Below are positions 8,354-15,519 of a stretch of DNA of 43,131 nucleotides, one piece after another. The notes below the pieces were generated by a model, which made no database searches, was not told the origin of the DNA, and was given only the letters and a program-made list of their open reading frames with translations. The stretch comes from an uncultured Eubacteriales bacterium (GTDB lineage: Bacteria > Bacillota > Clostridia > TANB77 > CAG-508). Each line of letters opens with the position of its first letter. Within the stretch, counting starts at the first letter, position 1. The position numbers and the translations under genes were made by a program. The DNA is taken from positions 1 through 43,131 of the forward strand of contig CASEIZ010000047.1 in NCBI GenBank assembly GCA_949288185.1. Direction: 5' to 3'.

Positions 8354-9064
8354 ATGAATAAAAAGTTAGGAATCTTTATTATCATTGGACTACTTGCATT
8401 AATTGGAATCGGTATCTATTTTTATGTACAAAATACAAGTACAAATAATGAAGAAACAAATTACGAAGCAAATAGAACTTCAACAGAAAGCAATACATCT
8501 AATAACGAATCTACTGCAGATGCTAATACTACTGAGGCTACAAATACAAATTCTGAAAACACTTCAAATACAGATAATACAGATGATGCATCTAAAACAG
8601 TAGAAGAACAACTCTCTGCTTTTTCCACAAAAATCTATTCTAATGATACAAATAGAACAAAAAATATGGAAATCACAACTTCTACTTTAGATGGAACCAT
8701 TGTAAAAAAAGGTGAAACATTTTCTTTTTGTAATACTATTGGTCCTTCCACAAGTAGTAAAGGCTATTTAGAAGCTGATATCTATGACCATGATGGAAAC
8801 AAGAAAAAAGGTTATGGTGGTGGTAATTGTCAAGTTAGCAGTACCTTATATAATGCTGTATTAGCTGTATCTAACTTAACCGTTATTGAAAGACATCCTC
8901 ATAGTAATCATGTACCTTATGTAGCAGATGGTAAGGATGCTGCTGTTGCCTATGGTAGTTATGATTTCAAGTTTCGAAATGATACAGGAAATGATATAAA
9001 AATTTTGTCTTCTGTTACAGAAGGTCTAGTTAATGTCACTTTAATGAGTTTAAAAACTCATTAA
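8354..9064 (+). CDS. VanW-domain protein, membrane-anchored
   Basis: A 236-residue protein with an N-terminal anchor (KLGIFIIIGLLALIGIGIYF, residues 4-23), a low-complexity Thr/Asn/Ser/Glu linker to about residue 80, and a VanW domain (PF04294) in the C-terminal half. VanW hallmarks are GETFSFCNTIGPS, GYGGGNCQVSSTLYNAVL, ERHPHSNHVPYV and DAAVAYGSYDFKFRN. VanW proteins are surface-exposed and linked to the cell envelope, originally by the vancomycin-resistance vanB cluster; their biochemical role is not settled. The usual N-terminal peptidoglycan-binding repeats are replaced by the linker. The 31-nt GGGACG element begins at the base right after the TAA. Confidence 0.88.
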   Translation: MNKKLGIFIIIGLLALIGIGIYFYVQNTSTNNEETNYEANRTSTESNTSNNESTADANTTEATNTNSENTSNTDNTDDASKTVEEQLSAFSTKIYSNDTNRTKNMEITTSTLDGTIVKKGETFSFCNTIGPSTSSKGYLEADIYDHDGNKKKGYGGGNCQVSSTLYNAVLAVSNLTVIERHPHSNHVPYVADGKDAAVAYGSYDFKFRNDTGNDIKILSSVTEGLVNVTLMSLKTH

Positions 9065-9350
9065 TGTCCTTTTGGGGACGTTTCTGTTTGGGACATTTTT
9101 ATATAAAACTAATTAAAAAAAGTAAATGTATTTAAATTTTATGCAATTACGAATGCAAATGAAAGAATATTAAAAATTCTTAAATTATCAAGTAGGAGAA
9201 TCTCAAACTTGTTTTGAGAGGTGCCTGCTTGATAGTTTTAGAATTTATTTATTCTGTAATGCATTCCGAGTAATAAATAAAATTTAAATACATTTACTTT
9301 GAATTTTTTTAGTTTAAAATGTCCCAAACAGAAACGTCCCCAAAAGGACA
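9065..9350. repeat. Foldback element 1 (about 286 bp) with GGGACG ends
   Basis: This fills the gap between the VanW and flippase genes. Its ends are exact inverted copies of the 31-nt element (9065-9095 and 9320-9350), starting TGTCC and ending GGGACA when read inward. Next inside is a perfect 22-bp pair (9121-9142 with 9277-9298), then imperfect complementarity through nested stems to the centre near 9205. Core motifs ATTACGAATG (9146-9155) and CCGAGTAATAAATA (9266-9279) recur in foldback element 2 at 36778-37001. No protein is encoded. It could be a MITE-like element or a very long RNA hairpin. Confidence 0.85.
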
Positions 9351-9401
9351 AAAAGGACATAAATTTTGTTTTAGCTTAATATCATTTTAAAAGGTGATAT
9401 T

Positions 9402-10913
9402 TTGAGAAAGACAAAATTATTTTTTATTAATGGTATTATTTTAACCATAACCGCACTTAGCATGCGTGGTATTGGATTAATTTTTAATATATATGTAGCC
9501 AACAAAGTAGGTTCTGAAGCAATTGGTATCTTTAGCTTAATTATGTCTGTTTATAATTTTGCAATCACAGTTGCCACTTCTGGAATTGGTATTGCTTGTA
9601 CTTGTATTGTTTCTGAAGAATTTGCAAAAGGAAATTATATTAATGGTATAAAAGCCGTAAAAACCTCTATTATTTTTGCTGTATTATTAGGGATTCTTTC
9701 TTCTGTTCTTGTTATTATATTTGCTCCTATCATCTCTGCTACTTGGCTAAAAAATATGGTATCAAGAATTCCACTTTTACTGATTTCTCTTGGATTACCA
9801 CTGATTTCTGTATCTTCTGTGATTGGTGGATATTTTTCTTCTGTTGAAAAGCCATATAAAAGTGCAATTTCACAAATTTTAGAAACCAGTGTAAAAATCA
9901 TCGCTACTATTTGTTTGCTATATTTTAATCCTTCAAAAGATGTAGAATCCATTTGTATTTACCTTATCTTAGCTGATGTCATTTCTGAAATATTCTCCTT
10001 TAGTTTAAATATCATCTTTTATCTGATTGATAGAAGAAAATACATATCTAAAAGAAGTTTACCAGTACAGATGAAGAAAAAGATTTTTACGATTGCTTTT
10101 CCAATTAGTATCACTTCTTGCATCCGTTCTGGGCTTTCTTCTTTAAAACAATTTCTAATTCCAATTCGATTAGAATTGTCCGGCATTTCCTATTCTTTAG
10201 CTGTTTCTAACTATGGATTAATTAGTGGAATGGTTATGCCTGTTATTATGTTTGCAAATGTTTTAATTGGCTCTTTTAGTGGTTTATTAGTTCCAGAATT
10301 TTCACGATTGCTTGCTAGTGGAAATTATAATAGACTAAAAACAGTTTGTGATACGATTTTTAAAGTTACCTTTATTTTTTCTATTTGTGTGACAGGTGTT
10401 TTTATTATATTTGCTAATGAAATTAGTCTTATGGTGTATCAATCCATAGAAGCTGGTAAATGGATAAAAATCTTAGCGCCTCTTATCTTTTTTATGTATA
10501 TCGATAATATTATTGACAATATGTTAAAAGGTATTAATGAACAAGTAAGTGTTATGGTTTGTAACATTATCGATTTATTAGTTACCATTTCAATTATCTT
10601 TTTTATTGTTCCGATTATGGGTATGTATGGATATATTTTGAGTATCTTTGTGAGTGAGCTCTTAAACTTTAGCATTAGTAGTATGCAACTAAAGAAAAAC
10701 ATAAAATACTCTATAAATTATAAAAAATTTATTATACGACCTATTTTTGCTTGTCTAGTGTCTTATTTACTAATTAAACTATTACCTATAAACTTTTTAT
10801 CTTTTTCATTAAATACGATTATGCGAATTTCCTTGTTTATCTTGTTTTATTTGATTTTTATGATAGTATTTAATAGAAAACATGTTTATGGAAAATTGAA
10901 AGAATTTTATTAA
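9402..10913 (+). CDS. SpoVB/MurJ-like lipid flippase (polysaccharide biosynthesis family)
   Basis: A 503-residue integral membrane protein with about 12-14 hydrophobic segments, of the MOP superfamily that flips undecaprenyl-linked sugars. The opening (FINGIILTITALSMRGIGLI), with IGSEAIGIFSLIMSVYNF-like spacing and the SVEKPYKSAISQILETSVK segment, resembles stage V sporulation protein B and related Clostridia flippases. A TTG start at 9402 is preceded by AAGGTGAT with good spacing; no ATG fits. It could act in spore cortex synthesis, in peptidoglycan precursor flipping or in export of another polymer; nothing nearby decides. It is transcribed towards the structured RNA with no terminator in between. 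Confidence 0.8.
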   Translation: MRKTKLFFINGIILTITALSMRGIGLIFNIYVANKVGSEAIGIFSLIMSVYNFAITVATSGIGIACTCIVSEEFAKGNYINGIKAVKTSIIFAVLLGILSSVLVIIFAPIISATWLKNMVSRIPLLLISLGLPLISVSSVIGGYFSSVEKPYKSAISQILETSVKIIATICLLYFNPSKDVESICIYLILADVISEIFSFSLNIIFYLIDRRKYISKRSLPVQMKKKIFTIAFPISITSCIRSGLSSLKQFLIPIRLELSGISYSLAVSNYGLISGMVMPVIMFANVLIGSFSGLLVPEFSRLLASGNYNRLKTVCDTIFKVTFIFSICVTGVFIIFANEISLMVYQSIEAGKWIKILAPLIFFMYIDNIIDNMLKGINEQVSVMVCNIIDLLVTISIIFFIVPIMGMYGYILSIFVSELLNFSISSMQLKKNIKYSINYKKFIIRPIFACLVSYLLIKLLPINFLSFSLNTIMRISLFILFYLIFMIVFNRKHVYGKLKEFY

Positions 10914-10985
10914 AGATATTATATATTTTTAAATATTTTATGTGTTACTACTCACTTCTAAGTAATGAATTTAATATAAAAACAC

Positions 10986-11014
10986 TTGCAACTCAGAGAT
11001 TTCTATGTTATTAT
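10986..11014 (+). promoter_or_regulatory. Promoter of the structured RNA
   Basis: TTGCAA (10986-10991) and TATTAT (11009-11014) are separated by exactly 17 nt. The predicted start near 11019-11021 coincides with the first base of the 5' CATAGG stem, which supports an independent transcript. Confidence 0.6.
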
Positions 11015-11125
11015 ATCTGCATAGGTATATTTTGCCTATGTAACCTTAGCCATATCTTGTTTTTTTAGGGTATGGTGTGGCGAATCTGGTAACAGATTTT
11101 TTCACCTTTAAAAGGAGGTGAAACT

Positions 11126-11275
11126 ATGAGATGCTCACATAAAATGAATTATGATGTGTCGAGGCGATGCCATAATTCTATGTTGACATCTACGTTTGCT
11201 TCAGATGGTCTGTGGCGCAGTGAAAAGACTACGAAGCCACGTAGAAAAAATCTCTGGCCGCGCTTTTTGGAATAA
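11126..11275 (+). CDS. Possible 49-residue basic peptide inside the structured RNA
   Basis: The ORF begins MRCSHKMNYDVSRRCHNSML and ends in RRKNLWPRFLE. It has a textbook AAAGGAGGTG site ending 5 nt before the ATG, but that site is held in the TTTCACC/GGTGAAA stem. The peptide is Arg/Lys rich with two Trp and two Cys, and uses CGA, CGC, CGT and AGG arginine codons that are rare in neighbouring genes. Stems of the surrounding RNA run through the ORF and past its stop. Either a real small protein under structural translation control or a chance frame in a conserved RNA; I lean to the latter. Confidence 0.3.
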   Translation: MRCSHKMNYDVSRRCHNSMLTSTFASDGLWRSEKTTKPRRKNLWPRFLE

Positions 11276-11313
11276 TGGCCACATTCGACCATAATAATTA
11301 TTTCTAAAAAGCA

Positions 11314-11346
11314 AACAGGATAGCCCTAGAAGAGGGCTATCCTGTT
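11314..11346 (+). terminator. Strong terminator of the structured RNA, possibly bidirectional
   Basis: A perfect 14-bp stem (AACAGGATAGCCCT, 11314-11327, with 11333-11346), a 5-nt loop and then TTAAAA. On the minus strand it lies 48 nt beyond the end of the ftsZ-like gene and is followed by TGCTTTTTAG, so it can serve both transcripts. Confidence 0.85.
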
Positions 11347-11394
11347 TTAAAATTCGTACTTATTTAATTATATTTTTTACAATAAATTATATCT

Positions 11395-12384
11395 CTACTC
11401 TACTCCTGTTGCAATCACTGTAACAACAACTTTGTCATCTAAAGACTCATCTGTAATCGTTCCAAATACAACGTTGGCATCTTCATTAATTAAATCATTA
11501 ATTTTACCAATCCCATCATTAATTTCGCTTAAAGCTAATTCAGAGTTTCCTCGAACATTAAAGATAACCCCTTTTGCATTATTAATTTTATTTTCTGTAA
11601 GAGCATTGTCGATGGCTTGATTAACTGCATCTATCATTCTGCCTTCTCCTTCGGCTTCTCCGATTCCCATATATGCCATTCCTTTGTATGTTAGCATAGT
11701 CGTAATATCTGCAAAATCAACATTAATGTCTCCTACTGATGTAATTAAATCTGTGATACTTTTAATTCCTTGTTCTAATACATCATCTGCCATTTTAAAA
11801 GCATTAATCACACTCATCTTTTGACTTCCTGCAAGTTTTAATAATTTATCATTTGAAATTAGTATTAAACTATTAACATGTTGTCTTAATTTTTCAATTC
11901 CCGCATCTGCTCTACTTGATCTCAATCTTCCTTCAAAAAGAAATGGTTTTGTAACAATCGCAATTGTTTGAATTCCCATTTCTTGTGCAATTTCTGCAAC
12001 TACTGGGATTGCTCCTGTTCCAGTTCCTCCTCCCATTCCTGCTGTTAAGAATAATAATTGTGTACCTTCTAATAATTTCTTAATATCTTCTTTACTCTCA
12101 ATAGCCGCTTTTTCTCCCATATCTGGATTAGCTCCTGCTCCTAATCCCTTTGTCGTTTCTTTTCCAATTTGTAATACATTTTCCATTTTTGTTTTATTCA
12201 ACATGGCAAGCTCTGTGTTGATAAAATAAAATTCAACATCTTTTACTTTATCTTCAACCATTTGTCTAACAGCATTATTGCCACCGCCACCAATTCCAAT
12301 GACTTTTATTTTTGGGATTGACGTTTTTATTTCTCCATATATATTTCCATAATTGTTTCCATATTTATTTTCTATTTGTATCAT
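11395..12384 (-). CDS. ftsZ: FtsZ family GTPase lacking the C-terminal tail
   Basis: A 329-residue tubulin-like protein. It has the N-terminal nucleotide-binding IGGGGNNAV (31-39), the tubulin signature GGGTGTG (118-124), [11 protein letters not shown] and the T7 synergy loop NVDFAD, so GTP binding and hydrolysis look intact. It ends right after the globular domain at [11 protein letters not shown]: the linker and the conserved C-terminal peptide that binds FtsA, SepF or ZipA are missing. Positions normally strict are altered ([12 protein letters not shown] for the usual VNTDxQAL). It may be a second, specialised FtsZ rather than the divisome one. It stands alone, away from any division cluster, with a GGAAGG site before the ATG. 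Confidence 0.85.
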   Translation of the reverse strand: MIQIENKYGNNYGNIYGEIKTSIPKIKVIGIGGGGNNAVRQMVEDKVKDVEFYFINTELAMLNKTKMENVLQIGKETTKGLGAGANPDMGEKAAIESKEDIKKLLEGTQLLFLTAGMGGGTGTGAIPVVAEIAQEMGIQTIAIVTKPFLFEGRLRSSRADAGIEKLRQHVNSLILISNDKLLKLAGSQKMSVINAFKMADDVLEQGIKSITDLITSVGDINVDFADITTMLTYKGMAYMGIGEAEGEGRMIDAVNQAIDNALTENKINNAKGVIFNVRGNSELALSEINDGIGKINDLINEDANVVFGTITDESLDDKVVVTVIATGVE

Positions 12385-12502
12385 TTTTACAACCTTCCTT
12401 TTCTAATTTACTTTTGTATATATCGCTTAGTATTATATAGTTTCCTTTTAAAATTTTCAATACTACATAAAAAATTTTTAAAATTATAATATTATTAGCA
12501 AA

Positions 12503-12545
12503 AAGGGAAGAATAAAGCTTCCCTCTTCCGCTTTATTCTTCCCTT
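12503..12545 (-). terminator. Terminator after the SSB-like gene
   Basis: A perfect 15-bp stem (AAGGGAAGAATAAAG, 12503-12517, with 12531-12545) and a 13-nt loop lie 5 nt past the stop; on the minus strand TTTTGC follows, a short U-run. Confidence 0.75.
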
Positions 12546-12550
12546 CCACT

Positions 12551-13180
12551 TTACTCTTCTACAAAAAATGTTCTTTTGATGGAGACTTCATAAGCTACCC
12601 TTTTTTCTTTTTCTCCATCTGGGCGTTTTTTTAAATATTCCCTGCTCTGAATTCTTCCGATTATTCTGATGTAATCACCAGGTTCTAAAGCTGCTGACCA
12701 CCTTGCAGTTCTATTCCACGCAATACACGGAATATAGTCACTTTCACCATCGGGCCGATTTACAGCTACCATCATATCTGTAATCTCTCTTCCCAATGGC
12801 GTTTCCCGGTAAAATGTAGGTTTGCATATATATGCATTCAAGCATATATTGTTTTCGTCCATTGCAAATTCACTTGCCAATTCTATTGTGTTAACAAAAA
12901 AATATAGTAAAAGGTGTGTATTTCCATCATCATCTTTTACATTTTCTGAACGAAACTCTCCTTTTATTTTTATTTTTTTGCCTACAGTCATATTGGAACT
13001 GAAGATTTTTTCCGAGATAAGCACATTAATTTTGTCCTCATAACCACTTGTCCTTTCTGTTAAGACTCTAGTAGCATAGAATGTTTCCCCATCTATTTCT
13101 CCAGTTACAAATCTTTGTTCAATAGTACCTACAATAAAGGCATCATTGTTTCCAATCCGTGTTTCTTTTGTTTCTTTCAT
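12551..13180 (-). CDS. Single-stranded DNA-binding-like protein with two OB folds
   Basis: A 209-residue protein that appears to hold two OB-type domains, about residues 14-100 and 107-207. The second half carries the SSB hallmarks PLGREITDMMVAVNR, YIPCIAWNRTARWSAALEPGDYIRIIGRIQSREY. The C terminus ends in KRTFFVEE and lacks the acidic DDDIPF-type tip used by SSB to recruit partners, so it is probably not the replicative SSB. Clostridia often encode such extra SSB-like proteins. AGGAGG precedes the ATG. A 21-bp palindrome over the likely promoter suggests its own regulation. Confidence 0.75.
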   Translation of the reverse strand: MKETKETRIGNNDAFIVGTIEQRFVTGEIDGETFYATRVLTERTSGYEDKINVLISEKIFSSNMTVGKKIKIKGEFRSENVKDDDGNTHLLLYFFVNTIELASEFAMDENNICLNAYICKPTFYRETPLGREITDMMVAVNRPDGESDYIPCIAWNRTARWSAALEPGDYIRIIGRIQSREYLKKRPDGEKEKRVAYEVSIKRTFFVEE

Positions 13181-13246
13181 TTTTTATTCCTCCTGATTCT
13201 TTTCTTTTGTTTAATGCATTTTTATAGAAGATTTTTTCTTTTGTTT

Positions 13247-13267
13247 ATATACTATAATATAGTATAT
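13247..13267. promoter_or_regulatory. 21-bp palindrome in the SSB-like promoter region
   Basis: ATATACTATA (13247-13256), a central A, then TATAGTATAT (13258-13267) is a perfect palindrome about 70 nt upstream of the SSB-like start. It contains TATAAT-like boxes on both strands, so it may be an operator over a -10 element. The 13181-13442 gap otherwise holds only AT-rich sequence and the promoter at 13390-13418. Confidence 0.4.
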
Positions 13268-13389
13268 TTTCTTTGAGAAATAAATTCTCTATTTATTCTG
13301 CATAAACAGTAATACTATTATATCATATTTTTGAAATTATGTAAAGTTTAGTATTGTATAAAAAACCGAAAATTTGTTTTTAAAAACTA

Positions 13390-13418
13390 TTGCATTTTAA
13401 TTTTTTGAATGATATAAT
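13390..13418 (+). promoter_or_regulatory. Promoter of the radical SAM / DUF4130 operon
   Basis: TTGCAT (13390-13395) and TATAAT (13413-13418) with a 17-nt spacer, 24 nt before the start codon. The leader is therefore very short and carries a GGGGG ribosome binding site. Confidence 0.65.
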
Positions 13419-13442
13419 CGTACATATGTTTGGGGGTATGTT

Positions 13443-14741
13443 ATGGATATTTTTGATAAATTAAAAATACTTGCTGATTCTGCTAAATATGATGCTTCTT
13501 GCAGTTCTAGTGGTAGTGATCGAAAAAATACAAACAATGGAATTGGGAATGGACATGTTTCTGGTATTTGTCATAGTTGGGGTGCAGATGGTAGATGTAT
13601 TTCTCTTTTAAAAATTTTATTTACAAATGCCTGTATGTATGATTGTAAATATTGTATTAATCGTTGTTCCAACTCTGTACCTAGAGCTACTTTTACACCT
13701 CGTGAAGTAGCAGATTTAACCATTCATTTTTATAAACGAAATTACATTGAAGGTTTATTTTTAAGTTCAGCAGTTATCAAATCTCCTGATTATACAATGG
13801 AAAGATTAGTTGAAACAGCTTCTATCCTAAGAAATGAATATCATTTTAATGGATATATTCACTGTAAAACCATTCCTGGTTGTAGCCAAGAATTAATTGA
13901 TAAATTAGGTGTTTTGGTAGACAGGATGAGTATTAATATAGAACTTCCTTCAAATGATAGTTTGAAATTATTGGCACCTCAAAAGGAAAAAGACGGAATT
14001 TTAAAGCCAATGACCTATATTTCAAATACATTAAAAATAAATAAAATGGATAAATCGAAATACAAGAAGAAATTTGTTCCAGCAGGTCAAACTACACAAT
14101 TAATGGTTGGTGCTACACCTGAAACAGATTTAAAAATATTAAAACTTTCTGAAGGAATGTATAAATCTTTAGAACTAAAAAGAGTCTACTATTCTGCTTA
14201 TGTTTCCATCAATAATGATAAAAACTTACCTACTTTAGAAAAGCCTCCCCTTTTAAGAGAAAATCGATTATATCAAGCAGATTGGCTACTTCGATTTTAT
14301 GGATTTCAAGCAGATGAATTATTAAATGAAGAACATCCAAATTTCAATACTTTATTAGACCCTAAATGTGATTGGGCTTTAAGAAATTTAGATAAATTCC
14401 CAATAGAAATTAATACAGCCAACTATCACACTTTACTTAGAATTCCTGGTATTGGTGTCATTAGTGCCAAAAAAATTATCACTGCTAGAAGAGAATTTTT
14501 GTTAGATTTTGAAAGTCTAAAAAAATTAGGTGTTGTCTTAAAAAGAGCACAATATTTTATAACTTGCAAAGGAAAATATTTTTATGAAGTCAATAAATTT
14601 AACAAAAATTTTATTGAAACCAATTTATTATATACAGAAAGAAATACCATACCACAAAAGAAATATGAACAATTATCTATGTTTGATACATTGTTACCTA
14701 CAAAGGAGGATAAAATAAAATGTCTAACTGGAAGCTTGTAA
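13443..14741 (+). CDS. Putative DNA modification/repair radical SAM protein (TIGR03916-like)
   Basis: A 432-residue radical SAM enzyme. The cluster motif is CMYDCKYC (Cys64, Cys68, Cys71), preceded by GICHSWGADGRCISLLKILF, which is typical of this family. The C-terminal quarter has a helix-hairpin-helix segment, LLRIPGIGVISAKKIITAR, a sequence-independent DNA-binding element. The family is named for its constant pairing with a uracil-DNA-glycosylase-linked protein, and its reaction is unknown. The next gene, overlapping by 22 nt, is that partner, so the pair should be translated together. Start ATG at 13443 follows GGGGG. Confidence 0.88.
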   Translation: MDIFDKLKILADSAKYDASCSSSGSDRKNTNNGIGNGHVSGICHSWGADGRCISLLKILFTNACMYDCKYCINRCSNSVPRATFTPREVADLTIHFYKRNYIEGLFLSSAVIKSPDYTMERLVETASILRNEYHFNGYIHCKTIPGCSQELIDKLGVLVDRMSINIELPSNDSLKLLAPQKEKDGILKPMTYISNTLKINKMDKSKYKKKFVPAGQTTQLMVGATPETDLKILKLSEGMYKSLELKRVYYSAYVSINNDKNLPTLEKPPLLRENRLYQADWLLRFYGFQADELLNEEHPNFNTLLDPKCDWALRNLDKFPIEINTANYHTLLRIPGIGVISAKKIITARREFLLDFESLKKLGVVLKRAQYFITCKGKYFYEVNKFNKNFIETNLLYTERNTIPQKKYEQLSMFDTLLPTKEDKIKCLTGSL

Positions 14742-15478
14742 ACACAACCTATTTATATGATGGTACATTTGATGGATTATTAACCATTGTTTTTGAGAGC
14801 TATTCTCATAAAACATTACCACAAAAAATTGTTTCAGAAGAGGAATATACACCAAACTTTTTAGATAAAACACAATATATAGATACCAATGATGAAAAAG
14901 CAAAACGCGTTTTTGAAGGAATTCATAAAAATATTTGTTATGAAGCTTTATATAACAGTTTTTATGCCTTTTTGTCTGATGGGAAAGAGAAAGAAATCAA
15001 AATTTTAAAGTATTTATGTGATGGATTTGATATTGGTCCTAAAATTAACACTATGCTTACCATTTCTTATGTTTTTTCTGTTATCAATATGAGAAAAAGA
15101 GCTTTATCAGAATGCCATAAGTTAAAAGGATTACTTCGATTTATGGAAATTGGAGAAAATCTATATTATGCTTCTATTCATCCAGATAATCATATCATAG
15201 AACCTTTAGGACATCACTTTATTAAAAGACTACCTACACAAAACTTTATCATTCACGATAAGAACAGAAATATTTGTTTTTTATATAACTCACAAGAATA
15301 CAAAATCATTGATAGCACCAATTTAACAATACCTGATATTACTGAAGAAGAGCAAAAATACCAAGAACTTTGGAAATTATTCTTCAAAACCATTGCCATA
15401 CAAGAAAGAAAAAATACTAGATGTCAAATGCAATTTATGCCTAAAAAATATTGGCAAGATTTAATTGAAGAACCATAA
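14720..15478 (+). CDS. DUF4130 / TIGR03915 family DNA metabolism protein
   Basis: A 252-residue partner of the radical SAM protein, matching the family by its YLYDGTFDGLLTIVFESY opening, LLRFMEIGENLYYASIHPDN in the middle and FMPKKYWQDLIEE at the end. In many species this domain is fused to a uracil-DNA glycosylase; here it stands alone, so any glycosylase would have to come from elsewhere. The start overlaps the upstream gene and has AAAGGAGG about 9 nt ahead. It is convergent with the PEP-synthase-like gene, only 40 nt away, with a GGGACG palindrome in between that starts directly after its TAA. Confidence 0.87.
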   Translation: MSNWKLVNTTYLYDGTFDGLLTIVFESYSHKTLPQKIVSEEEYTPNFLDKTQYIDTNDEKAKRVFEGIHKNICYEALYNSFYAFLSDGKEKEIKILKYLCDGFDIGPKINTMLTISYVFSVINMRKRALSECHKLKGLLRFMEIGENLYYASIHPDNHIIEPLGHHFIKRLPTQNFIIHDKNRNICFLYNSQEYKIIDSTNLTIPDITEEEQKYQELWKLFFKTIAIQERKNTRCQMQFMPKKYWQDLIEEP

Positions 15479-15519
15479 TGTCCAATTGGGGACGTTTCTG
15501 TTTGGGACAGAAACATCCC
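15479..15519. repeat. 31-nt GGGACG element between convergent genes
   Basis: The 31-nt element (15479-15509) begins at the first base after the TAA of the DUF4130 gene. Its 3' half pairs with following sequence as GGGACGTTTCTG (15489-15500) against CAGAAACATCCC (15508-15519), with one mismatch. The last base falls in the TAG stop of the opposing PEP-synthase-like gene, so the element touches both stop codons. It may act as a bidirectional terminator. Confidence 0.8.

Larger units (their letters stand above)
11019..11350 (+). ncRNA. Candidate structured RNA of about 330 nt
   Basis: A stretch clearly richer in G and C than its surroundings, bounded by a promoter and a strong terminator. Stems visible by eye: CATAGG 11020-11025 with 11035-11040; CCATATC 11050-11056 with 11069-11075; AATCTG 11083-11088 with 11093-11098 closed by a GTAA (GNRA) tetraloop; TTTCACC 11100-11106 with 11117-11123; GAATTATG 11146-11153 with 11171-11178; CATCT 11187-11191 with 11203-11207; GTGGC 11212-11216 with 11236-11240, competing with CTACG 11229-11233 pairing 11240-11244; and TGGCC 11255-11259 with 11277-11281. 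It lacks the RNase P GAGGAAAGUCC motif, the SRP tetraloop signature and the tmRNA termini. Size and setting would suit the raiA-type Clostridia RNAs, but I cannot confirm that family. An ORF of 49 codons inside leaves a leader or dual-function RNA possible. Confidence 0.6.

Noticed and set aside
9065..9350. CRISPR array
   Set aside because: Repeats are inverted rather than direct, occur twice only, and there are no spacers or cas genes in the window.
9065..9350. Insertion sequence with a transposase
   Set aside because: No open frame of useful length lies between the inverted ends; at most it is a non-autonomous element.
11019..11350. RNase P RNA, tmRNA or SRP RNA
   Set aside because: The GAGGAAAGUCC block of RNase P, the GGNAGG-type SRP loop and the tRNA-like ends of tmRNA are not present.
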